64,000 bases of DNA, from positions 12,755 to 76,754 of the forward strand of contig VWZW01002452.1 of NCBI GenBank assembly GCA_013397115.1, given 5' to 3'. A program made the translations under genes and the position numbers. How positions within the stretch are numbered: position 1 is the stretch's first letter; each line of letters begins with the position of its first letter. This document shows positions 1 to 13,500 of the stretch, piece after piece. Origin of the DNA: Edolisoma coerulescens. Lineage: Eukaryota; Chordata; Aves; Passeriformes; Campephagidae. The notes under the pieces were generated by a model that was not told the DNA's origin, made no database searches, and saw only the letters and a list, made by a program, of their open reading frames with translations.

Positions 1-144
1 GGGTCGGGGTCCCCCGGGCTGGGAGCGGCCGTGCCCCCTTCTCCGGCAGGGTCGGGGTCCCCCGGGCTGGGAGCGGCCGTGCCCCCTTCTCCGGCAGGGT
101 CGGGGTCCCCCGGGCTGGGAGCCGCCGTGTCCCCCACGCCCCGC
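1..144. repeat. 48-bp GC-rich minisatellite, 3 copies
   Basis: Three head-to-tail copies of a 48-bp unit starting gggtcggggtccccc, at positions 1, 49 and 97. The first two are almost identical and the third decays after about 25 bases. The period is a multiple of three, so the repeat stays open in frame and makes a spurious 16-residue peptide repeat. It lies in the CpG-rich 5' part of DDI2 intron 1 and may continue upstream of the window. Confidence 0.9.
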
Positions 145-1637
145 GGGGTCGCGGTCCCGGGATCCGCCCCGGCCATCCGGAGTTTGGGGTTGTTTGGGGT
201 GGCGCGTCCCTCCCGGCCCCTCCCCGCGCCGATCTTTCGGGTTTGGGGAGAAACACCTCGCTTTTCGCTCAAAATCCTCTCGGGAGAGGGCTCCGAGTCC
301 CCGGTGACTTGTGGTCCCTCCGGGAAAGGCTCGGTCCGCGCCCGCCGCGCAGCTGAAAGGGAGAAAATAATGTGGGTTTGTTTTGGTTTGTTTTATGTTG
401 AGGTTTCGGAGGAATTTGATGCTTAAACGGGGCAGGAATTGGAGCGAGGGGAACAGGAGTCGGAGCGCGGGGAGAGTGGTGGCCCGTGGGCTCCTCAAAC
501 CCCAGGAAACGGGGCTGAAATGTTCGGGAAAAGGTTTCTTTATCCCATCAAACCCCTGCCCGGTCTGGGGCGGAAAGGGCACATTGGGTCTTTTCCTCCC
601 TTTTTTCCAGCCAGGTGCGGGGACCGAAGAGGCACCTCCGTGCGGTTTTCCCAGCACATGTCCCCCTCCAGCCCGGATCCACGGCTCGCTCGTGTGCCAA
701 AACACGGGGGCGGCTGCGTGTGGGGGCGGCTCTGGGCCATCTGTCTGGGGTTTGCTCATGTTTTGGGTTCAGTCCCGTGTTTTTGGCCGTTCCTCCCCGT
801 TTGTCCTGGGCAGGGCGGTGTCGGCTCCTTTTCTCGGCGCCGGCCGTGCCTGGCAGAGTTTGTGGAGTTCAGTGGTGGTGGCTTTTGCTTCCCGAGCCTT
901 TTCCCAGTCTAAATTAACAAAGTGCTTTTCCGGCCAAGCCAAGATTAGTCAGCGCTGGAAGAGCTGCTGCAGGGGCAGCCCTGGAGCTGGAGTGTCCCTC
1001 ACCCAGCAGGTTCCCGACGTTTGGCTTTCCCTCTGCCTTGGGAGAGCCCTGTTGTTTGGAATGGGAGGCTGGTGTTGAGAGGGAAACAGTCTCAGAGCAG
1101 GGTAGGGTGGATTCTCTTTTGGGGGAAAACCTCTTGTTTTTGGGCAGGTGGAAAGGGAGAACACAAAGGTTCTGTGCTCCAGCCTCCCTGGCTGTGTCAC
1201 AGCCACCAGTGAGCTCCCAGATCTGGGGACAACCCCTGTGCAGGGGACTCTGTGGTGGCTTCGACATCTCCAGGCATGAACTGGAGCATAAACTCCTCAC
1301 TGTCACCTTTGTCCCTTGTGTCGTGGTGACCTGCAGCTGCAGGTCTGGTTTAGGATAACGAGGGGTCACTTCTCCGTGTATTTTCTGTCAGGAGTTCCCT
1401 CGTTTGGGTTTTTCCAGCACGGCTGACCTGTGTGGGGTTTGGGTGCTGCCAGCCCCAGGCGAGGGGAGCGGCGCTGCGCTTTTGTAGCCACCTCTGCCTT
1501 CCTTCTGCTCATCCATCTGCCGCTCGTGCATCATCCTGTGCCGCGTCGTGTCGCGTTCCCAGGCAGTTACGTATCGCTCCTCTCTCTTCTCCTTCTGCCC
1601 GGTGTTTGTGAGGTGTTTTGAGGACCTTCAGTGGGGA

Positions 1638-1853
1638 GAACAGGTTGGACATCAGGAGGAATTTCTTCATGGAAAGGGTGCTCAGGCCTTGGCAGGGGCT
1701 GCCCAGGGAGGTTTGGAGTGCCCATCTCTGGAGGTGTCCAAGGAAGGCCTGGATGTGGCACTGAGTGCTCTGGGCTGGGGACAAGGTGGGGATCGGGCAC
1801 AGGGTGGAGGTGATGATCTTGGAGGGCTTTTCCAGCCTCAGTGATTCTGTGAG
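1638..1853 (+). mobile_element. CR1 LINE 3'-end fragment
   Basis: Matches the typical avian CR1 3' region read on the + strand. It runs from a 'gaatttcttcatggaaagg' block through 'ggctgcccagggaggt' and 'tgatgatcttggagggc' to the terminal 'gattctgtga'. It is 5'-truncated with no coding capacity left. Confidence 0.88.
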
Positions 1854-4523
1854 AAAGTTGTAAGATACAAGTTATCAGTGAAGCAGCTCCTTGTGTGGAA
1901 GGAGTTTGCATTGTTAAGCCACAAATAGGCAGTTTTACATCTACCAAACTTGGCTGTTCTCTGCCCTTTTTCCTCAGCCAAGGTGAATGTTGCATTGAAG
2001 GTGCTGTGTTGGCACAAGAGAGGATGAATTTCATCGTAAGGGTCATGCAGGGTGGAGTGAACCACTCTGTGTGTGGAGGAGGGTTAATCCCAGCCTCGTT
2101 CTCTGCTGGTTTGGGCAGTGAATTCCGGGTGCTGCAGTTCGGGGTGGGGCAGGGAGCTGTGAGGTGTCCGAGGGACGGCTGCGGGCACAGGTCAGTGAGA
2201 TAACAGAGGCAGCTACCGGTGGCTGTGGTGATAAGAGGAGCGGGGCGAGGAGAGGGGAAATAATCTGACTTTCCACCGTCTCCTCCACACACCAAGGCCG
2301 TGGCTTTCCCAGAGAGAGGATAGGAGGCTCTCAGAGGAGCCACACTCTTCATTCCCTCCCTTCATTTATTTTCTCTCTGTGCCCTCCATCTCCTGTGCCA
2401 TGCTCAGGAATATTTGATGGATCCGGGATTTGGCTTGATTGATGGCTGCAGGTGGTATCCAGCACTCCTGCTTGGGGTTCCCTGCTCCACGGGGAGGTTC
2501 TGCCCTCTGGCATCAAGCACAACAAATCCATCAGTGCCTGCATCCCTGTCTGAGTCACTTCCAGGAGAACCCGTGTCTGGTGCCTGCCAGCCGGCAGAAC
2601 TGCCACAAACCAGACAATCAAAAGGCAGCAAAATCCAATCAGTTTGTTTTAAGAGTGGAGCAGAATGGGTCAGGAGTGGATTAATCCGTGCTGCTAAAGG
2701 ACGTGGCGCGAGTGCCAGGCGCTTAATTCATTGTCTGGGATGTAAGGCCGAATGCCCATAAATCCAGTCCCAGCAAGATGACAGAGGTAAAGCCTCACTT
2801 AAACTGATTAACTCGTCTCTTCCAGAGTGTCTGTGCAGGGAATCTGCCATTTCAGATTTGGGTGTGCAGCTGGGATTTATGAGGCGCTGGCTGTCGCTGC
2901 GGCGGCCCCGACTCAGGCCGGTAACGTGAGAGGCTGCGCCGGGGCTCTGCCAGCGCCAGCTGACCTTGGTTGTGCCGCCGGTGTCGAGTGGGGCGGAGGC
3001 CACACACCTTCAAATCGCTGCCCACGGGCCCTGGGAGGGAGCTGCCCCGTGAGGTGCTGCTGAGGCTGCGCTGTGGTGGTGGGAGGAGGTAGGAGGCTCG
3101 TGCTCAGTTCCATCGAGTGCTTCCCCGATTCTCTGCTTGCTGCCCTGCGAGGTTCTGCTCGTTTGTGCTCCTCCTGCCTTGCCTTGCTTTGGCACCGCTG
3201 CCGATGATGGGTCTCCGCTGCCAAGTGCCGTAGGGAGGGTCTCTGTAAGATTTTGGAGTTGCTGCAGCGAAGCAATGAAAGTCTTTAGTGTCATCCAGAC
3301 CTTTAGACAGGTAGTGATTGGTTTTTTGGGATCTTGTTGGATCTGCTCCCTGTGATAGCATCAGGCAGAGCCGCAGCCCATCCACACCGAGACTGCGAAA
3401 GCTTCTCCCACGAGGCTCAGCCAGTCCCGACCTGTGGCAAACGTGTTGTTGCTGAACTGGCCTTTTCCAGCCCCAAAGAGACGCGGTTTGGCTAAACAAG
3501 GTGGGGAAAGTGAAATTTGACCGTGTGCCCGAGGGGTTTAGGCCAAGTTCTCCGTGCCCTGGGCTGCTGCCAGGGCGGGAGGCGTTTGGGCCGATCTGCC
3601 TGGTCTCGCTGTGCTCCGGCGACGGCACAGGAACCTTTGCCTTGCCAGACACCATTTCTGGGAACTTCTGTTCCAGCTTTATTTTACATTTTACATTTTA
3701 CATTTGGGCTTTCCCGTAACTCAGGGCCTCTGAGTAGGTATTACAGGTCTGATGTTCATGGAAATGTTCCATGGGGATTATTCACCTTTATCTCAGTGTT
3801 TTTATGTTTAGTCTGCGGACCCCTTGTTAAACCAGGTTATCAAAATAGAAATGGATGTGAGTTTGTGTTTTATAGTCACAAGAAGTTAATTCCCTCCATG
3901 GACTGATGGAGCAATGCCTTTGGGTGCTCTGAGTCTGGAGAGTTACATCACTGGAGTGAACTGGAAAGCTCTGAGCTAATGATTGAGGTCCCTGTAAAAC
4001 TGGTTCTTCTGGGGAGCCATGCTGTGGGAAGAGGCAGAATGATGGATGCTGGGCTGGACCATCCCTGGATCTACTCGGATCGGTGCCGCTGGCACGTCTG
4101 CAGTTGGTCCGGGGTCAGTGGGTGCTGGCTCGGGGGCAGGGAACGCTGCAGAGAAAGTCTGAGGCTTATGTAATCACCGAGGCTGGAGTTTGGGAACGTG
4201 GGCAGACAGTCCCGGTCCAGACTTGCTTCCCTTTGATGGTCTTGGCCTCCCATCAGGGCAGACTGGCCCTTTCTTTGTGCTGTCAGCTCTCAAACCACGG
4301 CTGGATTTCAGCAAGGCCAACCCCGTGTTGTCCAACCACGAACGTGTCGAGGCCCTGCTGTGCCCGAGGCTGGGCCTGTGAGGACATCACACCTTCCCTT
4401 CTGAAGCTTGAGATGGATCTGGAAGATCTACTGGAATGTTTTTTTCTCCTGTAACAAAATAACATCTTATTTTTCTTTTAACTGTCTCCCTGCTCGGTGG
4501 TGCTGGTGGCTCTCCTGGCACAG

Positions 4524-7500
4524 ATTGTTTATGCAGAGCGGCCGCTGACCGACAACAACAGGTCCTTGGCCTCCTATGGCCTGAAGGACGGGGACGTGGT
4601 GATCCTGCGCCAGAAGGAGACGGTGGAGCCACGGCCTTCCATGCGCTTCCCAGGTGAGAAGGGCTCTGTGCCAGCACTGCCCGAGCCTGCAGGGATTCAC
4701 CAAGACTTACCCAACACCAGCTCCCGTCAGTGTCCTTTGGCACCTTCTGCGCAAAGCACCGAGGGAGGGAGGGTGGTGGGATGAGTCGGGGGGCTTCTAA
4801 ATGACCTTAAAGGCTTCTGATTTAGTGTTTGTTTTATTCTGAGGAAGCCAATAGCATTTTACTGTTCTTTTGGGGAAGTGTGGAGGCAGTGAGGAGATGA
4901 CTGGTTCAGAACAGGTTTGGTAAAGGTGTGTGAGTTTTCCTACAGCTGCTGGTTCCCTTCCCCCCGGATGTGATGGCACAGTCGTGTGTGTGGCTCAGAC
5001 CCAGGAACAGCTCTATGGACGTGTGTCCTGAACCTGTCCTGGGGCAAATTCCCCGAGGAGCCACATCTTGCCAAACCCAGCAGCTCGATCATGTGTGCAT
5101 GCGAAAGGCTCCTCTGAGAATGCCTGAGCGGAGCCCTGCGCCTCTGTCCTGCCTTCCACAGCCATCCTAGCAAATCCCAGTCACAAAACATCCCTAGAAA
5201 AGGTGCCACAGGCTGAGAAGGGCGTGGGAGCACTGCTGAGGTCCTCGTCCTGCCTCAGCTGGAGGATGGGTACCTGCAATGCAGGTCTGCAGGAATGTTA
5301 CTACTTTTTTTTTCCCCTGCTTTTTTTTAACCCGAGAGACTCCGGAGTGCCTCAGAGCCACTGGGTTTAGCCCTGCAGTCCCTGCGTGAGGGATTCACGT
5401 TTGTGGAGCTGGGAATAACTAGTCAGCAGGTGCATTTCAGGGGATTAAAAATGGGGCAGACAGACGAGACCAGTTACATAAATGCGCCAGCGTTGCTAAC
5501 CCAGTAACCCGGGGACGTGGCTGCGCTTCCGACACGAACTGCTGCTCACGGAATCTGCTCTGGTGCAGCATTAAGGGCAGCTCATCCTTCCCGTGGCTTT
5601 TCCAGCACAACTGTAACCGTGGAGCGCCGACACCTCTGCTCTTCCTCTCTGCAGGTCTGCCCAGGATAGATTTCAGCAGCATCGCCGTTCCCGGGACGTC
5701 CACGCAGCAGCAGCAGCCCCCGGCGCAGCGTCCTCGCCCGTCGCCTCCGGACGCGCCGTCCTTCCCTCAGGGCCTGGACAACCCGGCGCTGCTGCGGGAG
5801 ATGCTGCTGGCCAACCCCCACGAGCTGTCCCTGCTGAAGGAGCGCAACCCGCCCCTGGCCGAGGCCTTGCTGAGCGGGGACCTCGGTGAGTCGGGCTTGG
5901 AGCTGCTCAGGGTCGGCTCCCATCAAAAGCAGCCCCGGGTGTTTAAGGCTGGGATGTGCTGCAGGTTCCTTGATGGTGCAGATAAAAGGTGCCAGTTGGG
6001 AGCACTCAAGGCAGAGTTCCTCCGTTTCTGGGTGTATTTCTTCTGCTTGGCATCTTTAATATCCTCTGTCTCCTACTCAGAAATAGCAGATGCACAGATA
6101 ATTTGGGTGTCTGTGAACACAAGTGACTCAGCTCCTGATTTTACACTAAGACACTCCTTGATGCGCATTTTCCAATAAAGGTGGTGTTTTCTGCATCCCA
6201 GATCCCGCTGGGACTCAGCTGAGAGCAGCACACTCCAAGCCCAGCTCTGTCCGTGGTGATCATGTGCTGTGGAAGTGAACCGCAGGAAGTGAGGGGGAAA
6301 GGAACAAGGAAATGGTGGCTTTTAGGAACTTTCTCAATAGAAATAGTCATAAATGTGTAAATTCCTGTTAATCTTGGAAGTGTCCACGTGTTTTGGGCAC
6401 AGTTGAAGCCTCATCCTTCACTTCCTATGCAGCTGATGTTGGTCCCTCAGTCTTCCTGTGGTGAAGGATTTGAACTCTGGTGTCCTTTCAGTATGAAAAG
6501 AGAGGAGTTTTGGGTAGCAGCAGATGAGCTCCTGAACCTCTGCAAGATGTTTAGTTGGGAAATAAATCCTGTTGAGTTTGGAGAAAAAAATGAGGAGAAG
6601 GAGCTTCTAGCAGGAGACTTTATCCACTTTCAGGGTTACAGCCGAGTGATTTCTCTCTGGCAAAGGAAGCCAGAAAGGAACTTCCGTGGATATTGTCAGC
6701 CTATTTTGTTTTTAACTCTGCCTTCAGTTCATATCAAGAGCTGAAGCCACATTCTTTGCACTCTCAGGCTTCTTCACGCTTCTTGCTGGGAGTTTTTCCC
6801 ATCACCTTGAGCAGGGGTGCTGCTCTTGGCACAGGAAACCAGAGGTTAAGCCCAAGACACCCAGAATTGGCTCCTCTGCTGCTCTGCCTGGTCTGTGCAC
6901 ATCAAGCTTTGACCCAGATGTGCATTTTCAGTCCCAAATCGCCGCATTGGGCTGTCGGGAGGAAGTGGTTTGGGCTGGTTTTGCCCTTGTCGTGCTGCAC
7001 TGCTGCTGCTGGCAGTGTTTGGGCACAGATCCAGTTCAGCTCCAGCTGGGATTCCCAAATATCTGCATAGATCCGTGCCCTGTGGCTGTGCTGGATGAAG
7101 GCACCTGCTGTACAGAAGCCTAATTTCAAAAATCCAGCAGTCAAACATAGCCAGCGCCTCCCTGAGCACATAACAGCCAGAGCTGCTTCCTGGGAACGGC
7201 ATCTCTGGAAGCAAACCCAAACCCTCCCTGTGTACAGACCTTCATGGACTGCCAAGTCCTTTTGGGGATGTACGTGATCCCATTCAAGTAGTAAAAAATG
7301 GCCAGAGGCCATCCAGAAAAAGTGAGAGTCTAAAAACTGTAGGCTTAAAATGTGCATTTAGACCTAGTGTCCTGGTTGCAGTGGTAGGCATTCATCTTTA
7401 GGGATTATAATCTCTGGCTTTGCCACGTTCCTGGGGTTTGAAGGAAGTTTTGTCATTAGCCTTCGTGTGGGTTTTTTAAATTTTTTCCCTATAAAAATGT

Positions 7501-10500
7501 ATGTGCCAGGAAATTGAGTTTGATTGTGCAGTGTTTGGGTAGGGACATGAGGAGAACGAGCTCTGTCCAGTTGTTTTTCATCTCGGCAGGTTCCCAAGCT
7601 TGCCACTGATCCTCTGAGGTCCATCCATGCCGCCCTCAGAGGAAGCTTTTTTCCGTGTGCTGCTGAGTCTGTTCCTCAGCTGGCATCAAAAGAAGTGTTT
7701 GCTGTGCCAGAATTTGATTTGCAAGAGTAATTTCCAGTAAAAAGCATTTCTTTATCTCCTTGTTCCCGCAGAGAAATTCACCAGGGTGTTGCTGGAGCAA
7801 CAGCAGGACCGAGCCCGGCGGGAGCAGGAGCGGATCCGGCTCTATTCCGCTGACCCCTTTGATCTGGAGGCACAGGCCAAGATAGAAGAAGACATAAGGT
7901 AACAAACCAAAGCAGCTTGCAGGCTTTGGGGGTCTTCTCTGGGGAGAAAAAACTGCTGTGTGCTTCCATCCATGGTGTTTTTTCCTCAGAGAAGGCAGAA
8001 TCTAAACACATTCCTTGTATCAAGGAGTTTGTTTGCAGGGCGATGCTCTGGGCCACCTTTGTGCGTGGGAAGGTTGGGATTTGGGAACATGTAGCTGCAC
8101 CCCATCCTTCAGATGTGTCCAGCTGAGATCACAGAGCATTGTTCCCTGTGAGGGCGGTGAGGCCCTGGCACAGGTTACCCAGAGAAGCTGTGGCTGCCCC
8201 ATCCCTGGGAGCGTTCAAGGTTGGACAGGGCTTGGAGCATCCTGGGATAGTGGAAGATGTCCCTGCCCATGGCAGGGGGTGGAACTGAATGGTCTTTAAG
8301 GTCCCTCCTACCCAAACCATTCTGGGATTGTGTGGTACGAGGTGACAGCACTGTTGTCTGTGTGTGTGATGTCTTGGAGCTGCCTGAGCTGGTGCACTCT
8401 GAGACTGGAGCAGTTGTGGAAAGCACATCTCCTCTTGAGAGGTGCGACTCCGGTGCCTGGGGCGTGTTTTGAACCCAAGAGCTGGGCTGGTGCTGTCTCC
8501 CAGCTGAGCTCTGCACAGCAACACAGCATTGTTTCTCTCAGCTGCCCTCGAGATTTGGTTTTGCGTCCTGCTAATTGTTCTGTGCCTGGCTTAATCACTG
8601 ATGAGAGGTTCTGCAGAAATGCGTTCTGCTCATCAGCTCGCTCCCTCTTGCTGCCTTCCAGATGTAATTGTGTTGGGCTGAGGCTCGATTTCTTCAGCTG
8701 AGTGGTAAATCCTTGAGTCAGTTCATGGCCAGTGGCTTTTCCCAATAACAAAGTGTCTGTCTGGTACAGACCCATTGTTGGTCAGAACCAAAATTCACTG
8801 GCGATAGGGAATGGTCTCACATTACAACTGACAAGGTGTTGGTGCCAGGTAAACACCCAGCAATGCAGAAAACAGACATTTGTGGACAGCAAAACGTTGC
8901 TTGGAGGCACAGGAACACTTCCCTTCTTCCTTAAATGAGGGACAGATAAAGGGGAAGCACCCAAGGCTCTGCAGCTGTTTGGGAACGCTGGGCTGAGCCG
9001 TCCCCAGATTTCACTCTCCACTCAGTGAAAAACTAAATGGCATCAAAATTGGAGCTTTTTTCCCTTTTTGGGGGGAGATAAAGCTGTTTTGGATGCAGTC
9101 ACTACAGATAACCCTCACTTCCAGGATTATCCTGGGGCTGTGAGGGACTTTAGATGAGCAATTTTTCTGTCGGCTTGAATTTGCACCAAGGGCTGGTGCT
9201 CGTGGTGGTGTTCTTTCTGCTGTTTTGCTCACCTCCCTCCTTTCCTATGCCTGGAAAAGGAAAGATACCAGGGAAACCAGAGGATTTCAATGTTAAGCTG
9301 CTGTGTGGGATTCCAGTGATGTAGCTACTGGCAACATCTCCGTGTGCCCTCGGCACGACTAATGAATCCACAGGTTTTTTGCTCTGAGTTCTCCTCATGG
9401 ATGGCAGGTTCCTGTTGGCAACACAAGGTTGTCAGGAGCTGAGGTGTGAGTTAGGCAGGGGTTGGAAGGGGCAGTGGCTGCTGGGGAGTGACTCAGTGTC
9501 TCTGGACTAAGCTGAGATCATTCCTAGCAATCTTCAGCTCCAAGGCCTGTGTTTCACTGAGGAAGCAGCCTTTGCTGTGGTTTGAATGTGTGTTTGTAAG
9601 GTGAGCAGCACCAGGTGGGATTTCCAGGTCTGTCTGTGAGTCAGGGGGACGTTACAAGGTCTGGTTGACAGAAATTTTGATTTTTCTCTCTCTTCTCCAC
9701 AAAATTCAGGCAACAAAACATTGAAGAGAACATGACGATAGCGATGGAAGAGGCGCCCGAGAGCTTTGGGCAGGTGGTGATGCTCTACATCAACTGCAAA
9801 GTCAACGGACACCCCGTGAAAGCCTTTGTGGACTCAGGTGCTTTCTCCACGCTCTCCTTTCTCTCACTGAGGGCAGCAGTAAACATTCCAGTAGTTTTCC
9901 CAAAAAATCCTGTAACAAAGCACTGCATGACAAGATTTTGGAGCACTTCACTGAACCCTGAGCCCAGCCTGGGTGAGCAGAGCAGAGCAAATTGTTGGGA
10001 GAAGCAGTGTGGGAACACCCTGGATTAGGGCTCCTGGGAGAGTTTCTGGGACTTCTGTGCCTGGAAGGTCACTGCCATGGGTGTGTGTCTTATCTCCTTT
10101 TGCAGATGGGGGGATTTCACACACCTTTAATGTGGTGGTTCCCATCTACAGTCCTCCAAGGGGAAGTCCTTGGGGTTGTTCCATCCCTACAGTAATGGTC
10201 AGTGCTGACCCATGTGTGGACAGCCAGGTCAGCACAGTGGGATTCACAGGAAGCCTTTATGCTCTGGGGCAGGTGGGTTGGTTTCCCAGCCACTGAGTGC
10301 CAGATCTTAAGCTCTTCCAGGAGAAAATATAAATTTGCACTGAACTATCGGGATTTAACACGAGTTCTGTTGCTGGTAGGTGCCCAGATGACCATCATGA
10401 GCCAAGCCTGTGCTGAAAGGTGCAACATCATGAGGCTGGTGGATCGGCGGTGGGCTGGCATCGCCAAGGGTGTTGGGACACAGAAAATCATTGGCAGAGT

Positions 10501-13500
10501 GCACTTAGGTAAGTACTGGCATTTTTGGGGCAGCTTTAGCAGGGGTTTGACTGCATTTCCCGCAATCTTGGCACCGAGGAGCGTCTGGGTTGGTGCTGTA
10601 ACTGTTAGAAGCTCCTGCAGAGTAAAATCAAAGTGCATCTGCAATGTGTTTGTCTTGGGCACAGAACTCTGTTTTCTGTCTCATTTAGTGCTTTATTTTA
10701 ATGGCATTACTGTAACACTTTGAGGTGAGGGAGTCCCAGCTGCTGCACACATAGAGGAGATGTTCTCTGGGGGCAAACCCCCAGGTGAATGTGAAACACC
10801 ACGACCTTCCCTGTTTCGGGTGGAACTGCTGGGCAGGGTGAGCTACTCCGGAAGGGTTCCAGCACAGTGCAGTGTTTGCTGTTCCTTTGGAAAGAGAAGC
10901 CTCTCTGTGCTCTTGTGCAGCTTTTCTGGATGGAGGAGATCGTCCTTATTACTGAAAAATCAATTCTGTTTGCTGTTGTTGCTGCTTAGACTTGTGCTCT
11001 AATAAACTGGTCGCAGCCCCTTGAGCTTGGAGGGTCAGAGAAGCAGGACTTGAGGTTCTTAGGCACATCAGCTTTTAAAATAATTAATCTGGGGCCATGG
11101 CAGGCCTGGCAGTCCTGGGGTTTGCACAGGGCTGGACTTTTTGTGACCAAAACAGTGCATCAGAGTGTTGCTTTCAGATTTGCCCAGACCTTTCCCTGGA
11201 GGTGGAAGAGCAGAAAACAGATTTGTTGTGCTGTAGTGGGAACTTCTCTCCCTTGTGTTTCAGCTCAGGTGCAGATCGAAGGGGATTTCCTGGCGTGCTC
11301 CTTCTCAATCCTTGAAGAGCAGCCCATGGACATGCTCCTAGGACTGGACATGCTTAAGAGGCATCAGGTATCAAAACCTCTTTTGAAACACTTACCTGGC
11401 TCTTGCAGGCTTAGTGAGAAGTGCAACATGAATGCTCAGCTGTGAATTCATTAGGATTTTCCTGGGGAGAGTTGATGGTGGATTATCTTCCAGCCTGGAA
11501 GCACGTACACTACATCCATCATGGACAGCTCTAGGGTGCCTGGCTGCTGCCTGGAGCTTTTTGCTCTGATCAAAGATGCTCAGAGCTTTCCAGCTGAATG
11601 ATTTATTCCAAATTGAGTCAGACAGGGCCCTTTGCTTAGAGCTGATACTCCTGGCCCACCCTTACCTGCTGTGAGCCGTTCCCGTTGGAGGCGGATTGCC
11701 TGACCTCGTGTCTCCCTTTTTCTCTGGGAACTGCCTGGCTCTCCGCAGGCTCCTGATGTCTCGCTGCTCTTTCGCAGTGCTCCATCGATCTCAAGAAGAA
11801 CGTGCTGGTGATCGGCACCACGGGCTCGCAGACCTCGTTCCTGCCCGAGGGCGAGCTGCCCGAGTGCGCGCGGCTGGCGTACGGCGCGGGGCGCGACGAC
11901 GTGCGGCCCGAGGACATCGCCGACCAGGAGCTCGCAGAAGCAATACAGAAATCCGTGGAGGAAGCAGGTACCAGCAGGAGCCCAGCTGGAATAGGAATCC
12001 ATGCTTTTTTTTTTTGCTGCATGTCAGGATGTCCGTGAGCAGTTCCCCTTCCAGCTCCTGGGAGCAGCATCAGCCAGTAAAGGGTGGAGAGGAGGGGCTT
12101 TATTCTTGCTCGTGGCCTCTGAGTGCACTTCTCTGAGTGCACGGGATCACGCTTCTGGGCTGCAAAATCTGCACGAAGGCACTCGGGGCTGTTTGCTGTT
12201 TAATTTGTGCTCTCCCTGCAGCTTCCCACCCGCTCTGGTTTCCTGGCTTTCCAGGTGTGGAGGTTAATGGTTGTCTGTGGCCGGGATCACGCTGTGGTGG
12301 CCGGGATCACGCTGTGGTGCCCGGCAGGGACGTGGCTCAGCCGTGGTGCTGCTGCAGCCTCGTGTGAGCACAGCTCTGGGGAGGCTTCCCAAACCCTGCT
12401 CTTATTGGCTGCACCACGTAAAAATAGAACAGCTGTAGCGGTGACAGAAGTTCGTGACAATTTTTAGAAATCGCACTATTTCAGCATTTTTCCCTGGAAT
12501 GGTGCTCGTGCCCTTGGAGGGGGAGTTGCCTCCTTGCAGTTGCTCTAAATTTCAAAAGCTGAATTCACGTCCTCAGCCTTAAACGTGACCTGCAAAGAGA
12601 ACTTTCACCCTCCTGCAGTTTTGTTCCCAGTATCCCTGGAATCCAAGCGCTGCACAGGTGCGGTGACTGGGCTGCAGGGGATTTTGGTGGCTGCAAAATT
12701 TAGTGAAGTAATTTTATTTTCAGCCAAAATAGCTGAAAGCTGAGCTATGAGCCAAAAATGGTCTGAAACTCAGATTTTCTGTTCAACTCCTTCCTTAATG
12801 CAGCTTTTAGCTAAAGAGAAAATTCATTATTCTTTCCCTGCTGTTCCAGTGAAGCTGTGAATACCTCAGGGTGTATTCCTTTAAGCCTTTTCCAAAACTT
12901 TTAAAGATAACATTTTATATCCAAGAGTTCTCTAGAGACCTTTGAGTTTAACTGCTCATTTTTCCCTGAAAGAATGCAGTAAATTCTGCTTCCTACACAC
13001 GTGTAGACCTCTTTGCTGGGTCAGGTTTAAGCTGATCAAGTTGATTTCAACATTTTTCTTGCTAATTTTTTAAGTCTTTAGCATGCCCATATTTAAAACT
13101 GAAATGAGATTAAAAGATTTAACCATATATTACATATTTATTTTTATGTATTTATTAGATACTAAAATTTATATATATTTAACTACATATAGAGGTATAT
13201 ATATCTATAGCTATATCTATATATATCTATCTAGTTGAAATGCACTGAAATTTTTCTTTAACACTTCCCAGTTACTGTTTGACAACCCAAAGAGTAAGCA
13301 GTTAGTTACAAATAATGAAGCTGATAACATTAAGGGGAGCACAGGACTGCACTTACTGCTCCCTTTGGCCAATTTTCTTCCATTCTAAGAATATAAGTTT
13401 TCCAGAAATGTAAAAAAACTCAGAAGGAAGGTCTGGCTTTAATGAATCACTAAGAAATAGTTTAAATGTGTGACTTTTCTAGCCAAATTTGACCGTTTAT

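Larger units (their letters stand above)
1..4523 (+). other. DDI2: DDI2 intron 1, 3' portion
   Basis: No exon was found here. DDI2 exon 1 encodes roughly the first 47 residues of the ubiquitin-like domain; nothing like it appears in any frame, so it must lie upstream of base 1. The first ~850 bases are rich in CpG and G-runs, as expected just downstream of a CpG-island promoter. The rest is ordinary intron with one CR1 fragment (1638-1853). The intron ends in the acceptor tctcctggcacag before 4524. Confidence 0.75.

Noticed and set aside
31..426. 131-codon frame with a 16-residue repeat, possible DDI2 exon 1
   Set aside because: It encodes repeat-derived Pro/Gly/Ser, not the conserved start of the DDI2 ubiquitin-like domain.
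9710..11367. Retroviral protease remnant
   Set aside because: The retropepsin-like fold belongs to the cellular DDI2 gene, with conserved introns and flanking DDI2 domains; no LTR, gag or pol sequence nearby.
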